DNA of 64,000 nucleotides. Origin: Pseudomonas mosselii. GTDB lineage: Bacteria; Pseudomonadota; Gammaproteobacteria; Pseudomonadales; Pseudomonadaceae. The stretch lies in assembly GCF_003205295.1 (NCBI RefSeq), contig NZ_QJRP01000001.1:62001-126000 (forward strand), written 5' to 3'. Shown piece by piece: positions 39,410-48,335 of the stretch (position 1 is its first letter; each line of letters starts with the position of its first letter). The translations under genes were made by a program, and so were the position numbers. The notes below the pieces were generated by a model. That model worked only from the letters and a program-made list of their open reading frames with translations, made no database searches and was not told the origin of the DNA.

Positions 39410-40852
39410 ATGAAACCCGCCCGACTTCGCGCCGACCTGCTCGCCGGCCTCACCACTTCCTTCGCCCTGGTGCCGGAGTGCATCGCCTTCGCCCTGGTGG
39501 CTCACCTCAACCCGCTCATGGGTCTGTATGGCGCCTTCATTATCTGTACCCTGACCGCCTTGTTCGGTGGCCGTCCCGGCATGATCTCCGGTGCCGCGGG
39601 TTCCATGGCGGTGGTGATCGTCGCCCTGGTGGTGCAGCACGGCGCCCAGTACCTGCTGGCCACGGTGCTGCTCGGCGGGGTGGTGATGATCCTGTTTGGC
39701 GCGCTACGCCTGGGCAAACTGGTACGCCTGGTGCCTTACCCGGTGATGCTCGGCTTCGTCAACGGCCTGGCCATCGTCATCGCCCTGGCCCAGTTGGAGC
39801 ACTTCAAGGACGGCGAGCACTGGCTCGGCGGGATGCCCCTGTACCTGATGATCGGCCTGGTGGCGCTGACCATGCTGGTGGTCTACGTCCTGCCGAAGCT
39901 GACCCGGGCCGTGCCGCCGGCGCTTGTGGCAATCCTGGGCGTCGGCCTGCTGGTCTACCTGCTCGGCCTGCCGACCCGTACCCTCGGCGACATGGCTCAT
40001 ATCGCCGGCGGCCTACCGGCGCTGGCCCTGCCGCAGGTGCCCTGGAACCTGGAAACCCTGAAGATCATCGCCCCCTACGCGCTGCTGATGGCCATGGTCG
40101 GCCTGCTGGAAACCCTGCTGACCCTCAACCTCACCGACGAGATCACCGAGAGCCGCGGCTATCCGGACCGCGAATGCGTGGCCCTGGGCGCGGCCAACAT
40201 GGTTTCGGGCCTGTGCGGCGGCATGGGCGGCTGCGCGATGATCGGCCAGACCGTGATCAACCTCAGCTCCAATGGCCGTGGACGCCTGTCGGGCGTGGTG
40301 GCCGGGGTGATGATCCTGCTGTTCATCCTGTTCCTGTCGCCGCTGATCGAGCGCATTCCGCTTGCGGCGCTGGTTGGGGTGATGTTCGTGGTGGCCCAGC
40401 AGACCTTCGCCTGGGCCTCCCTGCGGGTGCTGCACAAGGTGCCGGTCAGCGATGTGCTGGCGATCATCGCGGTGACCGTGGTCACGGTGTTCACCGATCT
40501 GGCCACGGCGGTACTGTTCGGCATCGTCATCGCCGCAATCAACTTCGCCTGGCAGCATGCGCGGGAGCTGTACGCCGACAGCCATGTGGACGATGAGGGC
40601 AGCAAGCATTACCAGGTGCATGGCACGCTGTTCTTCGCCTCGACCACGCCGTTTCTCAATCAGTTCGATGCGGCCAATGATCCGGCCAGGGTTATCCTGG
40701 ATTGCCAGCACCTGAGCTTTGTCGACTATTCGGCGATTGCGGCGCTGAAGACGCTGCGCGAGCGTTACGCCAAGGCGGGCAAGCAGTTGCGCGTTGTGCA
40801 TTTGTCAGGGCGGTGCAAGAAGCTGCTCAAGCGGGCGGGGGAGCAGCATTGA
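39410..40852 (+). CDS. SulP family anion transporter with STAS domain
   Basis: 480 residues: about ten to twelve helices, starting with the conserved DLLAGLTTSFALVPECIAFALVA, then a C-terminal STAS domain (about 395-475) with ASTTPFLNQFDAA and VILDCQHLSFVDYSA. SulP proteins move sulfate, bicarbonate or dicarboxylates; the substrate here cannot be told from sequence. The Glu in place of the usual Gln in VPECIAFA suggests a subgroup distinct from classical sulfate carriers. ATG 39410 follows AGGA; the open upstream frame reads through a REP. Confidence 0.88.
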   Translation: MKPARLRADLLAGLTTSFALVPECIAFALVAHLNPLMGLYGAFIICTLTALFGGRPGMISGAAGSMAVVIVALVVQHGAQYLLATVLLGGVVMILFGALRLGKLVRLVPYPVMLGFVNGLAIVIALAQLEHFKDGEHWLGGMPLYLMIGLVALTMLVVYVLPKLTRAVPPALVAILGVGLLVYLLGLPTRTLGDMAHIAGGLPALALPQVPWNLETLKIIAPYALLMAMVGLLETLLTLNLTDEITESRGYPDRECVALGAANMVSGLCGGMGGCAMIGQTVINLSSNGRGRLSGVVAGVMILLFILFLSPLIERIPLAALVGVMFVVAQQTFAWASLRVLHKVPVSDVLAIIAVTVVTVFTDLATAVLFGIVIAAINFAWQHARELYADSHVDDEGSKHYQVHGTLFFASTTPFLNQFDAANDPARVILDCQHLSFVDYSAIAALKTLRERYAKAGKQLRVVHLSGRCKKLLKRAGEQH

Positions 40853-40954
40853 GTTCGTGCCTGTGAGCGCGATTGCTGCAGGAGGCCGTGTGCAGTCGGA
40901 CAGAGGTCGCTCGAAGCTGTTTCGCAAAGTTTTTGATTTTTTTGAAAAAAAACC

Positions 40955-40983
40955 TTTACAGGTGCACATTCGATGACTAATAT
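40955..40983 (+). promoter_or_regulatory. Promoter of tRNA-Val
   Basis: TTTACA and TAATAT separated by 17 bases, with a start predicted about seven bases downstream, just before the mature tRNA 5' end. An A/T-rich run (TTTTTTTGAAAAAAAA) directly upstream may act as an UP-like element. Confidence 0.8.
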
Positions 40984-40997
40984 GCGCCCCACACGAC

Positions 40998-41074
40998 AGG
41001 CACATAGCTCAGTTGGTTAGAGCACCACCTTGACATGGTGGGGGTCGTTGGTTCGAGTCCAATTGTGCCTACCA
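40998..41074 (+). tRNA. tRNA-Val (GAC)
   Basis: 77 bases with encoded CCA. Acceptor stem AGGCACA/TGTGCCT, D arm AGCTCAGTTGGTTAGAGC, anticodon loop CTTGACATG with anticodon GAC, T loop GGTTCGAGTCC. All four arms pair. Confidence 0.98.
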
Positions 41075-41080
41075 AACTTG

Positions 41081-41111
41081 AAAAGGGCGATCCGCAAGGA
41101 TCGCCCTTTTT
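41081..41111 (+). terminator. Terminator after tRNA-Val
   Basis: AAAAGGGCGATCC and GGATCGCCCTTTTT pair around a GCAA tetraloop, with a T run in the descending arm. It lies six bases after the CCA end. Confidence 0.95.
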
Positions 41112-41229
41112 GCTTTGTGCCGTTCCACGGCTGCTGACACACGCTGCAACCTTCCACCTTCGCCTCATCCCTGCGGCCGAGCTGTCCGCTCATGCTAGAA
41201 TCCGCCCCTTCGAATCTGGAGGTACAGGC

Positions 41230-41799
41230 GTGCGCAAACTGGCGGTGGTAATGGCGGTGTTGGCCCTGGCGGGCTGTAACAACGAGGTCGAAGGCGTGCA
41301 CAAGCAGGTGGCCGAGCACCTGAACAACCCCAAGACGGCCAAGTTCGCCAACGTACGCTTCGACACCCAGGGCTCCATCTGCGGCCAGGTGCGCGGCAAG
41401 GATGACGCCGGGCAGTACGAGGCCTATCGCAGCTATGTGGCGATCAAGCATGACGGCCAGTACGAGATCCTCATCGACGAGACCGGCAACAACCTGCGCA
41501 TCCGTGAAGTCTGCGGCGGCGCCGACCTGCAGCGCCGCGCCGAGGCCCTGGCCGACCAGCCGGCACCGGAGGGTTGGGATGTGGAGGTGATCCAGGGGCC
41601 GAACATGGGCGCCCTGACCGACATGACCGCGCGCCTGATCGAGAAGGGCATTCCGTCCTGGGTCGAATACCGTGACGGCAAGCCGGTGGTGCTGATGGGG
41701 CCGTTCCCGGCCAAGGCCGATGCCGATGCGCGCAAGGCCGAAGTGATGGCCAAGCTGGGCACTGACTCGATCGTCATCCAGCACGGCGTCAAACGCTGA
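41230..41799 (+). CDS. SPOR-domain lipoprotein
   Basis: 189 residues starting at a GTG with GGAGG seven bases upstream. The N-terminus MRKLAVVMAVLALAGCNN has a lipobox (LAGC), so it is probably a lipoprotein. The last 60 residues or so form a SPOR-like fold (IPSWVEYRDGKPVVLMGPF...KLGTDSIVIQ), which binds denuded septal peptidoglycan. The middle resembles proteins with a conserved Cys (SICGQVRGKDDAGQYEAYRS). Likely an envelope protein tied to cell division, by inference from the SPOR domain. Confidence 0.8.
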   Translation: MRKLAVVMAVLALAGCNNEVEGVHKQVAEHLNNPKTAKFANVRFDTQGSICGQVRGKDDAGQYEAYRSYVAIKHDGQYEILIDETGNNLRIREVCGGADLQRRAEALADQPAPEGWDVEVIQGPNMGALTDMTARLIEKGIPSWVEYRDGKPVVLMGPFPAKADADARKAEVMAKLGTDSIVIQHGVKR

Positions 41800-41828
41800 T
41801 TGTCGTCCGTGGGCTGAGGTGGCATTGA

Positions 41829-42881
41829 TCACCCGGGGTGAGATGCTGCCCGCTTCGACTGCTGGCGATCAGCGCTGATGTCCTCGAACACGCTGATCAG
41901 ATGCTGCGGTTGCCCATCCGCGCGCCGTTCCAGCGATGTGCGCGCCCGCACCCAGATATAGTGCCCGTCCTTGTGACGCACGCGCTTCTGCACCTCGTAA
42001 CGGTCGATCTCGCCGGTCAGCATGCGCTGCAGTAGCGCCAGGTTGTCCGGCAGGTCGTCGGGATGGGTGATCTGCTGGAAGGTAGTGCCGTACAGTTCGT
42101 CCTCGCCGTAGCCCAGCAACTCGCAGAAACTGCCGTTGACCCGCTGCCAGCTGCCGTCCGGGTCGATGTAGGCCAGCGCGCCCCAGGCCAGTTCGAAGAT
42201 GGTGCGAAAACGCGCCTCGCTCTGACGCAGCTCCTCTTCAGCCACCTTGCGTTCGGTGTTGTCCATGCTGATGCCGACCATCTTCACCGGGCGCCCGACG
42301 CTGTCGCGCAGCACCGTGGCGCGCGAGGCGATCCAGCGCTGGCCGCCGTCGGGGCGGGTGATGCGGAAATCGCACTCGCAACCGGTGCCGTCGGCCACCG
42401 CCTGGGCATACATGCCCTGCATGTGGCGGGCGTCATCGGCGTGGATGTGCTCCCAGAAGTCCTCGTTGCGGCGCAACGGCCAGCCGTACACCGCCTCGAC
42501 GTTGGGCGAGTAGGTCACTTCGTCGGTGACCAGGTTCCATTCCCAGGTGACGATGCGCGCGCCTTCCTGGGCCAGCTTCATGCGCGTCTCGCTTTCCATG
42601 ATCTCGGCGGTGTAGCGGCGGCGCACGTCGGTCATCGGCAGCTCGACCACCTCGGCCTGCTGCACGCTGTGCAGGGCCTCTTCCCCGTAGCGCAGCCAGA
42701 TCCAGTTGACCTTGAGCAGGTCGGCCAGCCGACGCAGGTTGTCGTAGTCGATCTCGCCGCCGCGGGTCCACTTGTGCACCGCCGTGCGCGAGATCCCCAG
42801 CGCCGTGCCCACGGCCTGCAGGGTCAGCTTGTGGTGTTCGAGCAGTTCCTTGAGGCGAAAGGCGAAGCTGTTTTCGGTCAT
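41829..42881 (-). CDS. XRE-type HTH protein with two PAS domains
   Basis: 350 residues. Residues 1-65 are an XRE/Cro-type helix-turn-helix (LTLQAVGTALGISRTAVHKW) ending in LLKVNWIWLRYGEE as in phage CI-like repressors. Two PAS/PAC modules follow (about 105-215 and 225-340; ITRPDGGQRWIASRA and VRHKDGHYIWVRARTSLE). There is no GGDEF, EAL or kinase output, so the DNA-binding head would be the output. Target genes are unknown. Lies convergent to the SPOR lipoprotein. Confidence 0.85.
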   Translation of the reverse strand: MTENSFAFRLKELLEHHKLTLQAVGTALGISRTAVHKWTRGGEIDYDNLRRLADLLKVNWIWLRYGEEALHSVQQAEVVELPMTDVRRRYTAEIMESETRMKLAQEGARIVTWEWNLVTDEVTYSPNVEAVYGWPLRRNEDFWEHIHADDARHMQGMYAQAVADGTGCECDFRITRPDGGQRWIASRATVLRDSVGRPVKMVGISMDNTERKVAEEELRQSEARFRTIFELAWGALAYIDPDGSWQRVNGSFCELLGYGEDELYGTTFQQITHPDDLPDNLALLQRMLTGEIDRYEVQKRVRHKDGHYIWVRARTSLERRADGQPQHLISVFEDISADRQQSKRAASHPG

Positions 42882-43017
42882 GGGCGCTGGATCCTTGGGC
42901 GGGCACGAAGGGGGCAGTATACCCGAGCTGTCAACTTGAGGTTGACGGGGTGGTTGCCGGGCCTGCCAGGGCCGGTTAACGTGGCGCCTGACTCACTCAG
43001 GACAGGGAAGCACCGCA

Positions 43018-43839
43018 ATGAGCCGATCACTGGAACTCAACCGCGCCAGCTGGGACGAGCGCGCGCCACTGCACGCCGCCTCCGGGGATTACCAAGTCGA
43101 GCGCTTCGTCGCCGAGCCCGGGCACCTGTCCGAGGTGGTGCGCTTCGACCTGCCGCGCCTGGGTGATATCCACGGCCTGCGCGCGGTGCACCTGCAATGC
43201 CATATTGGCACCGACACCCTGTCGCTGGCGCGCCTGGGCGCTGAGGTCTGCGGCCTGGATTTCTCCGCGGCATCGCTGGCCCAGGCGCGGCAGTTGGCCG
43301 AGCGCTGTGGCGCGGGCATCGCCTATGTCGAGTCGGATGTCTATCAGGCCGCGCAGGTATTGCCGGCGGGGGCTTTCGACCTGGTCTACACCGGTATCGG
43401 CGCACTGTGCTGGCTGCCGAGCATCGAGCGCTGGGCGCAGACCGTGGCAACGTTGCTCAAGCCGGGCGGGCGGCTGTTCCTGCGCGACGGCCACCCGATG
43501 CTGATGGCCGTGAACGAGGATCATGAGGACTGCCTGCAACTGGAGTACCCGTACTTCGAGCGCGAGGCGCCGACGGTGTGGCACAGTGACGAGACTTATG
43601 TTGAAACCGACCAGGCACTGACCCAGACCGAAACCCATGAGTGGAACCACGGCCTGGGCGAGGTGATTACCGCGTTGCTGAACAACGGCCTGCGCATCAC
43701 TGGCCTGGAGGAGCACCAGAGCATCCCCTGGGAAGCGCTGCCGGGGCAGATGAGGCTGGGCGATGACGGCGAGTGGCGCCTGATCGAGGCGCCGTGGAGG
43801 TTGCCGTTGAGCTATACGCTGCAGGCGGTGAAGGGGTAG
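43018..43839 (+). CDS. Class I SAM-dependent methyltransferase
   Basis: 273 residues with a Rossmann methyltransferase core: motif I seen as VHLQCHIGTDTLSLARLGAEVCGLDFS near residues 60-86, then VYTGIGALCWLPSIERW and LLKPGGRLFLRDGHP. Similar proteins are annotated as SAM-dependent methyltransferases of unknown substrate in many Pseudomonas. Stands alone, divergent from the HTH-PAS gene. AGGGAAG lies before the ATG at longer spacing. Confidence 0.85.
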   Translation: MSRSLELNRASWDERAPLHAASGDYQVERFVAEPGHLSEVVRFDLPRLGDIHGLRAVHLQCHIGTDTLSLARLGAEVCGLDFSAASLAQARQLAERCGAGIAYVESDVYQAAQVLPAGAFDLVYTGIGALCWLPSIERWAQTVATLLKPGGRLFLRDGHPMLMAVNEDHEDCLQLEYPYFEREAPTVWHSDETYVETDQALTQTETHEWNHGLGEVITALLNNGLRITGLEEHQSIPWEALPGQMRLGDDGEWRLIEAPWRLPLSYTLQAVKG

Positions 43840-43866
43840 AGGACGGGATTTGCGCGTACGCGATTC

Positions 43867-43935
43867 GTGGGAGCGGGCTTGCCCCGCGATAGGGCCGCCA
43901 TTGCAATCGCGGGGCAAGCCCGCTCCCACGAAACC
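43867..43935. repeat. REP pair between convergent genes
   Basis: GTGGGAGCGGGCTTGCCCCG and its inverted partner lie between the stops of the methyltransferase and the SDR gene and form a long hairpin. This pair belongs to the 'GGGCTTGCCCC' REP variant also seen upstream of copA. Confidence 0.92.
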
Positions 43936-43964
43936 CGCGCCATTTCAGCCTGGGACCTGCTTCC

Positions 43965-44732
43965 TCAGGACAGGAACCCACCATCGACATTGAGCGCGGT
44001 GCCGGTGGTATAGCTGGAGGCATCGCTGGCCAGGTACAGCACCGCGCCGGCCATCTCGCTCGGGTCGGCCACACGCTTGAGCGGGATCTGCTGCAGCGCG
44101 GCGTTGCGGATGCTGTCGTTCTTCACCAGTGCCGAGGCGAACTTGGTGTCGGTAAGCCCCGGCAGCAGGGCGTTGCAGCGGATGCCGAACTGCGCGCACT
44201 CCTTGGCGAAGACCTTGGTCATGTTGATCACCGCCGCCTTGGTCACCGAGTAGATGCCCTGGAACAATCCGGGCGAGACGCCATTGATCGAGGCCACGTT
44301 GATGATGCTGCCGCCGCCGTGCACGCGCATTAGCTTGCCGGCTTCCACCGACATGAAGAAGTAGCCGCGGATGTTGACGTCAACGGTTTTCTGGAAGGCC
44401 CCCAGGTCGGTGTCCAGGACGTTGCAGAACTGCGGGTTGGTGGCGGCGTTGTTGACCAGGATGTCGAGGCGGCCGAACTGCTCGCGGATGCCGGCGAACA
44501 CCTGCTGGATCTGTTCCATCTCGCCGATGTGGCAGGCCACCGCGGTGGCCTTGCCGCCGGCGGCGACAATCGCCTCGGCCACCTGCTGGCAGCCGTCGAG
44601 CTTGCGGCTGGAGACGATGACATGGGCACCCTGCTGGGCCAGCAGGTGGGCGATGGCTTCGCCGATGCCGCGGCTGGCGCCGGAAACGAAGGCGATCTTG
44701 CCGTCGAGGTCGAACAGGTGGGTCTTGGACAT
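43965..44732 (-). CDS. SDR family oxidoreductase
   Basis: 255 residues, classical short-chain dehydrogenase: cofactor motif SGASRGIGEA near residues 18-27, NNAATNP, catalytic Ser in NVASINGV and YSVTKAAV giving the YxxxK pair, and a C-terminal DGGFLS typical of FabG-like enzymes. Probably acts on a hydroxyacyl or 3-oxoacyl substrate, judging from the phosphotransferase and SCP2 genes beside it. AAGGA before the ATG; follows the phosphotransferase gene by 27 bases. Confidence 0.9.
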   Translation of the reverse strand: MSKTHLFDLDGKIAFVSGASRGIGEAIAHLLAQQGAHVIVSSRKLDGCQQVAEAIVAAGGKATAVACHIGEMEQIQQVFAGIREQFGRLDILVNNAATNPQFCNVLDTDLGAFQKTVDVNIRGYFFMSVEAGKLMRVHGGGSIINVASINGVSPGLFQGIYSVTKAAVINMTKVFAKECAQFGIRCNALLPGLTDTKFASALVKNDSIRNAALQQIPLKRVADPSEMAGAVLYLASDASSYTTGTALNVDGGFLS

Positions 44733-44759
44733 GCGCGTATTCCTTGTTGTCTGCCGGGA

Positions 44760-45827
44760 TTACAGGCTGGATTTGCCGATCAGTTGCAGGCTCATCTGCT
44801 CCAGCAGCCGGTTCATGTGGATGAACTGGGCGAAGCGCTTGTCCTGGGTCTGGCCGTGGAAGAAGCGGTAGTAGATCTGCTGGACGATGCCGGCCAGGCG
44901 GAACAGGCCGTAGCAATAATAGAAGTCGAAGTTGTCGATGCGCATGCCGGCGCGCTCGGCGTAGTAGTCGACGAACTGCTGGCGAGTGAGCATGCCGGGG
45001 GCGTTGCTCGGCTGGCGGCGCATCAGTTGCACCGGCGCCGGGTCGCCGGCCTCGATCCAGTAGGCCAGGCTGTTGCCCAGGTCCATCAGCGGATCGCCGA
45101 TGGTGGCCATCTCCCAGTCCAGCACACCGATGATGCGCATCGGGTTGGCGCTGTCGAGGATGACGTTGTCGAAGCGGTAGTCGTTGTGCACGATGCCTGG
45201 GCGCGGGTGGTCGGCAGGCATCTTCTCGCGCAGCCAGGCGATCACCTGCCCCCAGCGCGGCGCGTCGGGCGTCAGGGCTTTTTCGTAGCGGCTGGCCCAG
45301 CCTTCGACCTGGCGCTGCACATAGCCTTCCGGCTTGCCCAGGTCGGCCAGGCCGCAGGCCTGGTAGTCCACTTGGTGCAGCTCGACCAGGCGGTCGATGA
45401 AACTCTTGCACAGGGCTTCGGTGCGTCCGACATCCAGGTCCAGTTCGGCGGGGATGTCCGAGCGCAGGATGATGCCGTTGACCCGTTCCATCACATAGAA
45501 CTCGCCGCCGACCAGTGACTCGTCGGTGCAGTGCACGTAGGCCTTGGGGCAGTAGGGGAAGCCGGCGTTGAGCTGGTTGAGGATGCGGAACTCACGGCCC
45601 ATGTCGTGGGCCGACTTGGCCTTGTGGCCGAACGGCGGGCGGCGCAGCACGAACTCCCGGTCCGGGTAGCTGACCAGGTAGGTCAGGTTGGAGGCGCCGC
45701 CGGGGAACTGGCTGATGCTTGGCGTGCCCGCGAGACCGGGAATGTGATCCTTGAGGTACGGATCGATGACGGCCGCGTCGAGTTCTTCGCCGGGGCGTAC
45801 CTGGGTGGACTGGTCGGTGAGCGTCAT
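44760..45827 (-). CDS. Aminoglycoside-phosphotransferase-fold protein (ACAD10-like kinase)
   Basis: 355 residues. Kinase-like fold with FPGGASNLTYLVSY (nucleotide loop), the Brenner-type motif VHNDYRFDNVILD and the metal-binding VLDWEMATIGDPLMDLG. Such proteins sit beside acyl-CoA dehydrogenases and SDRs and resemble the N-terminal domain of human ACAD10, which phosphorylates 4-hydroxy acids for catabolism. Not an antibiotic resistance enzyme by context. Followed closely by the SDR gene. Confidence 0.87.
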   Translation of the reverse strand: MTLTDQSTQVRPGEELDAAVIDPYLKDHIPGLAGTPSISQFPGGASNLTYLVSYPDREFVLRRPPFGHKAKSAHDMGREFRILNQLNAGFPYCPKAYVHCTDESLVGGEFYVMERVNGIILRSDIPAELDLDVGRTEALCKSFIDRLVELHQVDYQACGLADLGKPEGYVQRQVEGWASRYEKALTPDAPRWGQVIAWLREKMPADHPRPGIVHNDYRFDNVILDSANPMRIIGVLDWEMATIGDPLMDLGNSLAYWIEAGDPAPVQLMRRQPSNAPGMLTRQQFVDYYAERAGMRIDNFDFYYCYGLFRLAGIVQQIYYRFFHGQTQDKRFAQFIHMNRLLEQMSLQLIGKSSL

Positions 45828-45967
45828 GCGATTTCCTTATGATCAGTAGCAAGGACTATTGGCTAATCTAATTTCCTGTCAAAGCTGGTACAAGCGTGCC
45901 AGACGTTTATTGGCCTGGGTGTTGCCGGGCGATCAATGGCCCTGATGGGCGGGCCTTGCGGCAGGCG

Positions 45968-46002
45968 AAAAAAAACCGAAGCACATGCGGCTTCGGTTTT
46001 TT
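45968..46002. terminator. Bidirectional terminator
   Basis: AAAAAACCGAAGC and GCTTCGGTTTTTT pair around a short loop, with A and T runs at the two ends, so it can work on both strands. It lies 22 bases after the SCP2 gene stop (minus strand), ending the phosphatase/SCP2 unit. Confidence 0.93.
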
Positions 46003-46024
46003 CATTGGCGATTCGCCGCGCCGA

Positions 46025-46342
46025 TCAGGCCGGGAACAGCTCGCTGAGCTTCATCGACAGCATCATGTCGCCTTCGACGCGCAGCTTGCCGCTCATGAAG
46101 GCCTGCATGCCGTCGGTGTCACCGCTGACGATGCCCTTGAGGGTGTCGCTGTCCAGTACCAGGGTGCAGTTGGCGTCGGCGTTCTCGCCTTCCTGGATCT
46201 CGCAGGTGCCATCCTTGACCAGCAGGGCGTAGTGCTTGTCTTCGTCGGTGATGTTGAAGCCGAACACCAGGTCCAGGCCGGCGGCAGCGGATGGGTTGAA
46301 TTTTGCCTTCATCGCCTCGACGGCTTTAGCTACATCGCTCAT
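46025..46342 (-). CDS. SCP2 sterol-carrier-like protein
   Basis: 105 residues; SCP2 fold with GLDLVFGFNITDEDKHYALLVKDGTCEI and the C-terminal SGKLRVEGDMMLSMKLSELF. SCP2 proteins bind fatty acyl chains or similar lipids. ATG 46342 follows AAGGA; the frame open 14 codons upstream overlaps the phosphatase gene region. Expected partner of the acyl-metabolism genes that follow on the same strand. Confidence 0.92.
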   Translation of the reverse strand: MSDVAKAVEAMKAKFNPSAAAGLDLVFGFNITDEDKHYALLVKDGTCEIQEGENADANCTLVLDSDTLKGIVSGDTDGMQAFMSGKLRVEGDMMLSMKLSELFPA

Positions 46343-46396
46343 GGTGTATTCCTTGTTAAGTGATTTTCGCGTCCGCAAGGACACAACAGACCGGGC

Positions 46397-47110
46397 TCAT
46401 CGGTAGGTGACGAGCTCCGGCAACCGCAACAGCCGCACATGGGCTTGGCTGTTGAAGGAAGCCAGGGTGACGTCGCGGCCACGGAACTTCAGATGGCTGA
46501 GCGACGTATTGATGATCTGCCAGTTCAGGGCGAACGCCTGAGCCGGCGTGATTCCGCTTACCAGGTGGAGCAGGGCGGCGATGGTGCCGCCGGAGGTGAA
46601 CAGGGCGATGTTGTCGCCGCTGGCCGCGCTGTCGAGCAGGCGCCGCAGGCCATCGCCGACCCGGCCGGTGAAGGCCTGCCAGGTTTCCAGGTGTTCGTCG
46701 TGGGCATGTTCGCCGTCGTGCCAGCGCTGCACCATCAAGGCGAACAGGCGCTGGAACTCGCCGCGGTGCTGGGTGCAGTTGCGCAGCACATGCAGGGCTT
46801 CGGGCTCTTCGGGCAGCAGGGCAGGGAGCAGGGCACGGATCACTCCGTCGGCGTCGAACTCGTTGAAGGCCGCGTCGGTCTCTATGGTCGGGACTGCCTC
46901 GCCATGGGCCTGCAGCGCGTCCAGGGCCAGGCGGGCGGTGTCCTGCTGGCGGCGCAGGGTACCAGCCACGCAACGGTCCAGGCGCAGGCCCAGTTGGGCG
47001 AGGTGCTCGCCCAGTGCCTGGCTCTGACGCTCGCCCACCGGCGAGAGGACGTCGTAGTCAGCGGCACCGAAGGAGGCTTGGCCATGTCGGATCAGGTAGA
47101 GATTGCCCAC
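46397..47110 (-). CDS. Histidine phosphatase family protein
   Basis: 237 residues. The catalytic RHG motif is at the N-terminus (LYLIRHGQASFG), with the second catalytic His in FTSGGTIAALLH... region and the acid residue near AFNEFDADGV. Phosphoglycerate-mutase-like phosphatase of unknown substrate. It is first of a four-gene minus-strand cluster (phosphatase, SCP2, kinase-like protein, SDR), although a terminator follows the SCP2 gene. Confidence 0.88.
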   Translation of the reverse strand: MGNLYLIRHGQASFGAADYDVLSPVGERQSQALGEHLAQLGLRLDRCVAGTLRRQQDTARLALDALQAHGEAVPTIETDAAFNEFDADGVIRALLPALLPEEPEALHVLRNCTQHRGEFQRLFALMVQRWHDGEHAHDEHLETWQAFTGRVGDGLRRLLDSAASGDNIALFTSGGTIAALLHLVSGITPAQAFALNWQIINTSLSHLKFRGRDVTLASFNSQAHVRLLRLPELVTYR

Positions 47111-47309
47111 GTTGAAGTCCGGCCCGGTTGGAGGTTGCTGCGAGGTTAGGTTGCCCCAGGCGGGCTGTCAACGAAAAAACATACAAGCGTTTGAAAAGGT
47201 CGTTTGAACTGTGTTGCCAGCATTTTCACCGGCTGGCAGCGGCTTTGGCGCCCCGGTATGCTTGCATCCAGTTCGCGCCCTTGCGGCGCTGGTTTATCAA
47301 GGAGTCAAT

Positions 47310-48326
47310 GTGGAGTTTCTTGCCGAATACGCAAGCTTTCTCGCCAAAACCGCCACCCTGGTGATCGCCATCCTGGTGGTGCTGTCGGCCATCGCCGGCC
47401 TGCGTGGCAAAGGGCGGCGCAAGCCGGGCGGGCAGTTGCAGGTTACCCGTCTCAACGAGTTCTACAAGGAACTGCGCGAGCGCCTGGAGTCGGGCCTGCT
47501 CGACAAGGCCCAGCTCAAGGCCCTGCGCAAGCAGCAGGCCAAGGCGGAAAAACAGCAGAAGAAAAAGCCCGAGGACAAGCGCCGCGTGTTCGTCCTCGAC
47601 TTCGACGGCGACATCAAGGCCTCGGCCACCGAGAGCCTGCGCAACGAGATCACCGCGCTGCTGACCTTGGCCACCCCGCGTGACGAGGTGGTGTTGCGCC
47701 TGGAGAGCGGCGGCGGCCTGGTGCACAGCTATGGCCTGGCGGCTTCGCAGCTGGCGCGCATCCGCGAGGCCGGCATCCCGCTGACCATTTGCATCGACAA
47801 GGTCGCCGCCAGCGGCGGCTACATGATGGCCTGCATCGGCGAGAAAATCGTCAGTGCGCCGTTCGCGGTGCTGGGCTCGATCGGCGTGGTGGCGCAGATG
47901 CCCAACGTCAACCGCCTGCTGAAAAAGCACGACATCGATTTCGAGGTGCTGACCGCCGGCGAATACAAGCGCACCTTGACCGTGTTCGGCGAGAACACCG
48001 ACAAGGGCCGGGAGAAGTTCCAGGAAGAGCTGGACATCACCCACCAGTTGTTCAAGGACTTTGTCGCCCGCTACCGTCCGCAGTTGCACATCGACGAAGT
48101 GGCGACCGGCGAGGTCTGGTTCGGCATTGCCGCGCTCAATCGCCAGCTGGCCGACGAGCTGGGCACCAGTGACGAGTATCTGAGCCGCAGCGCCCGCGAG
48201 GCCAATGTGTTCCACCTGCGCTTCGCCGAGCGCAAGAGCCTGCAGGAGCGCATTGGCGTGGCTGCCAGCGGGGCGGTGGAGAACACCCTGGTCGGCTTGT
48301 GGAGCAAACTCGGGCGTCTGCGCTAA
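47310..48326 (+). CDS. sohB: Inner-membrane protease SohB
   Basis: S49 family serine protease related to signal peptide peptidase SppA. 338 residues from a GTG with AAGGAG five bases upstream; an earlier in-frame ATG at 47211 would add a segment with no similarity. One N-terminal membrane helix (TATLVIAILVVLSAIAGL). The catalytic Ser lies in DKVAASGGYMMAC and the catalytic Lys in AGEYKRTLTVF. Acts on envelope proteins in the periplasm. Confidence 0.94.
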   Translation: MEFLAEYASFLAKTATLVIAILVVLSAIAGLRGKGRRKPGGQLQVTRLNEFYKELRERLESGLLDKAQLKALRKQQAKAEKQQKKKPEDKRRVFVLDFDGDIKASATESLRNEITALLTLATPRDEVVLRLESGGGLVHSYGLAASQLARIREAGIPLTICIDKVAASGGYMMACIGEKIVSAPFAVLGSIGVVAQMPNVNRLLKKHDIDFEVLTAGEYKRTLTVFGENTDKGREKFQEELDITHQLFKDFVARYRPQLHIDEVATGEVWFGIAALNRQLADELGTSDEYLSRSAREANVFHLRFAERKSLQERIGVAASGAVENTLVGLWSKLGRLR

Positions 48327-48335
48327 CACCTTGAA

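Noticed and set aside
41035..41229. Longer frame for the SPOR lipoprotein starting within tRNA-Val
   Set aside because: It would read through the tRNA and its terminator. The GTG at 41230 with a perfect GGAGG and a lipoprotein signal is the start.
44760..45827. Aminoglycoside resistance kinase
   Set aside because: The fold is shared, but the sequence and the SDR/SCP2 context match the ACAD10-like metabolic group.
47211..47309. Upstream ATG for sohB
   Set aside because: The added segment is Pro/Gly/Ala-rich with no hydrophobic anchor; the GTG at 47310 follows AAGGAG directly and gives the normal SohB N-terminus.
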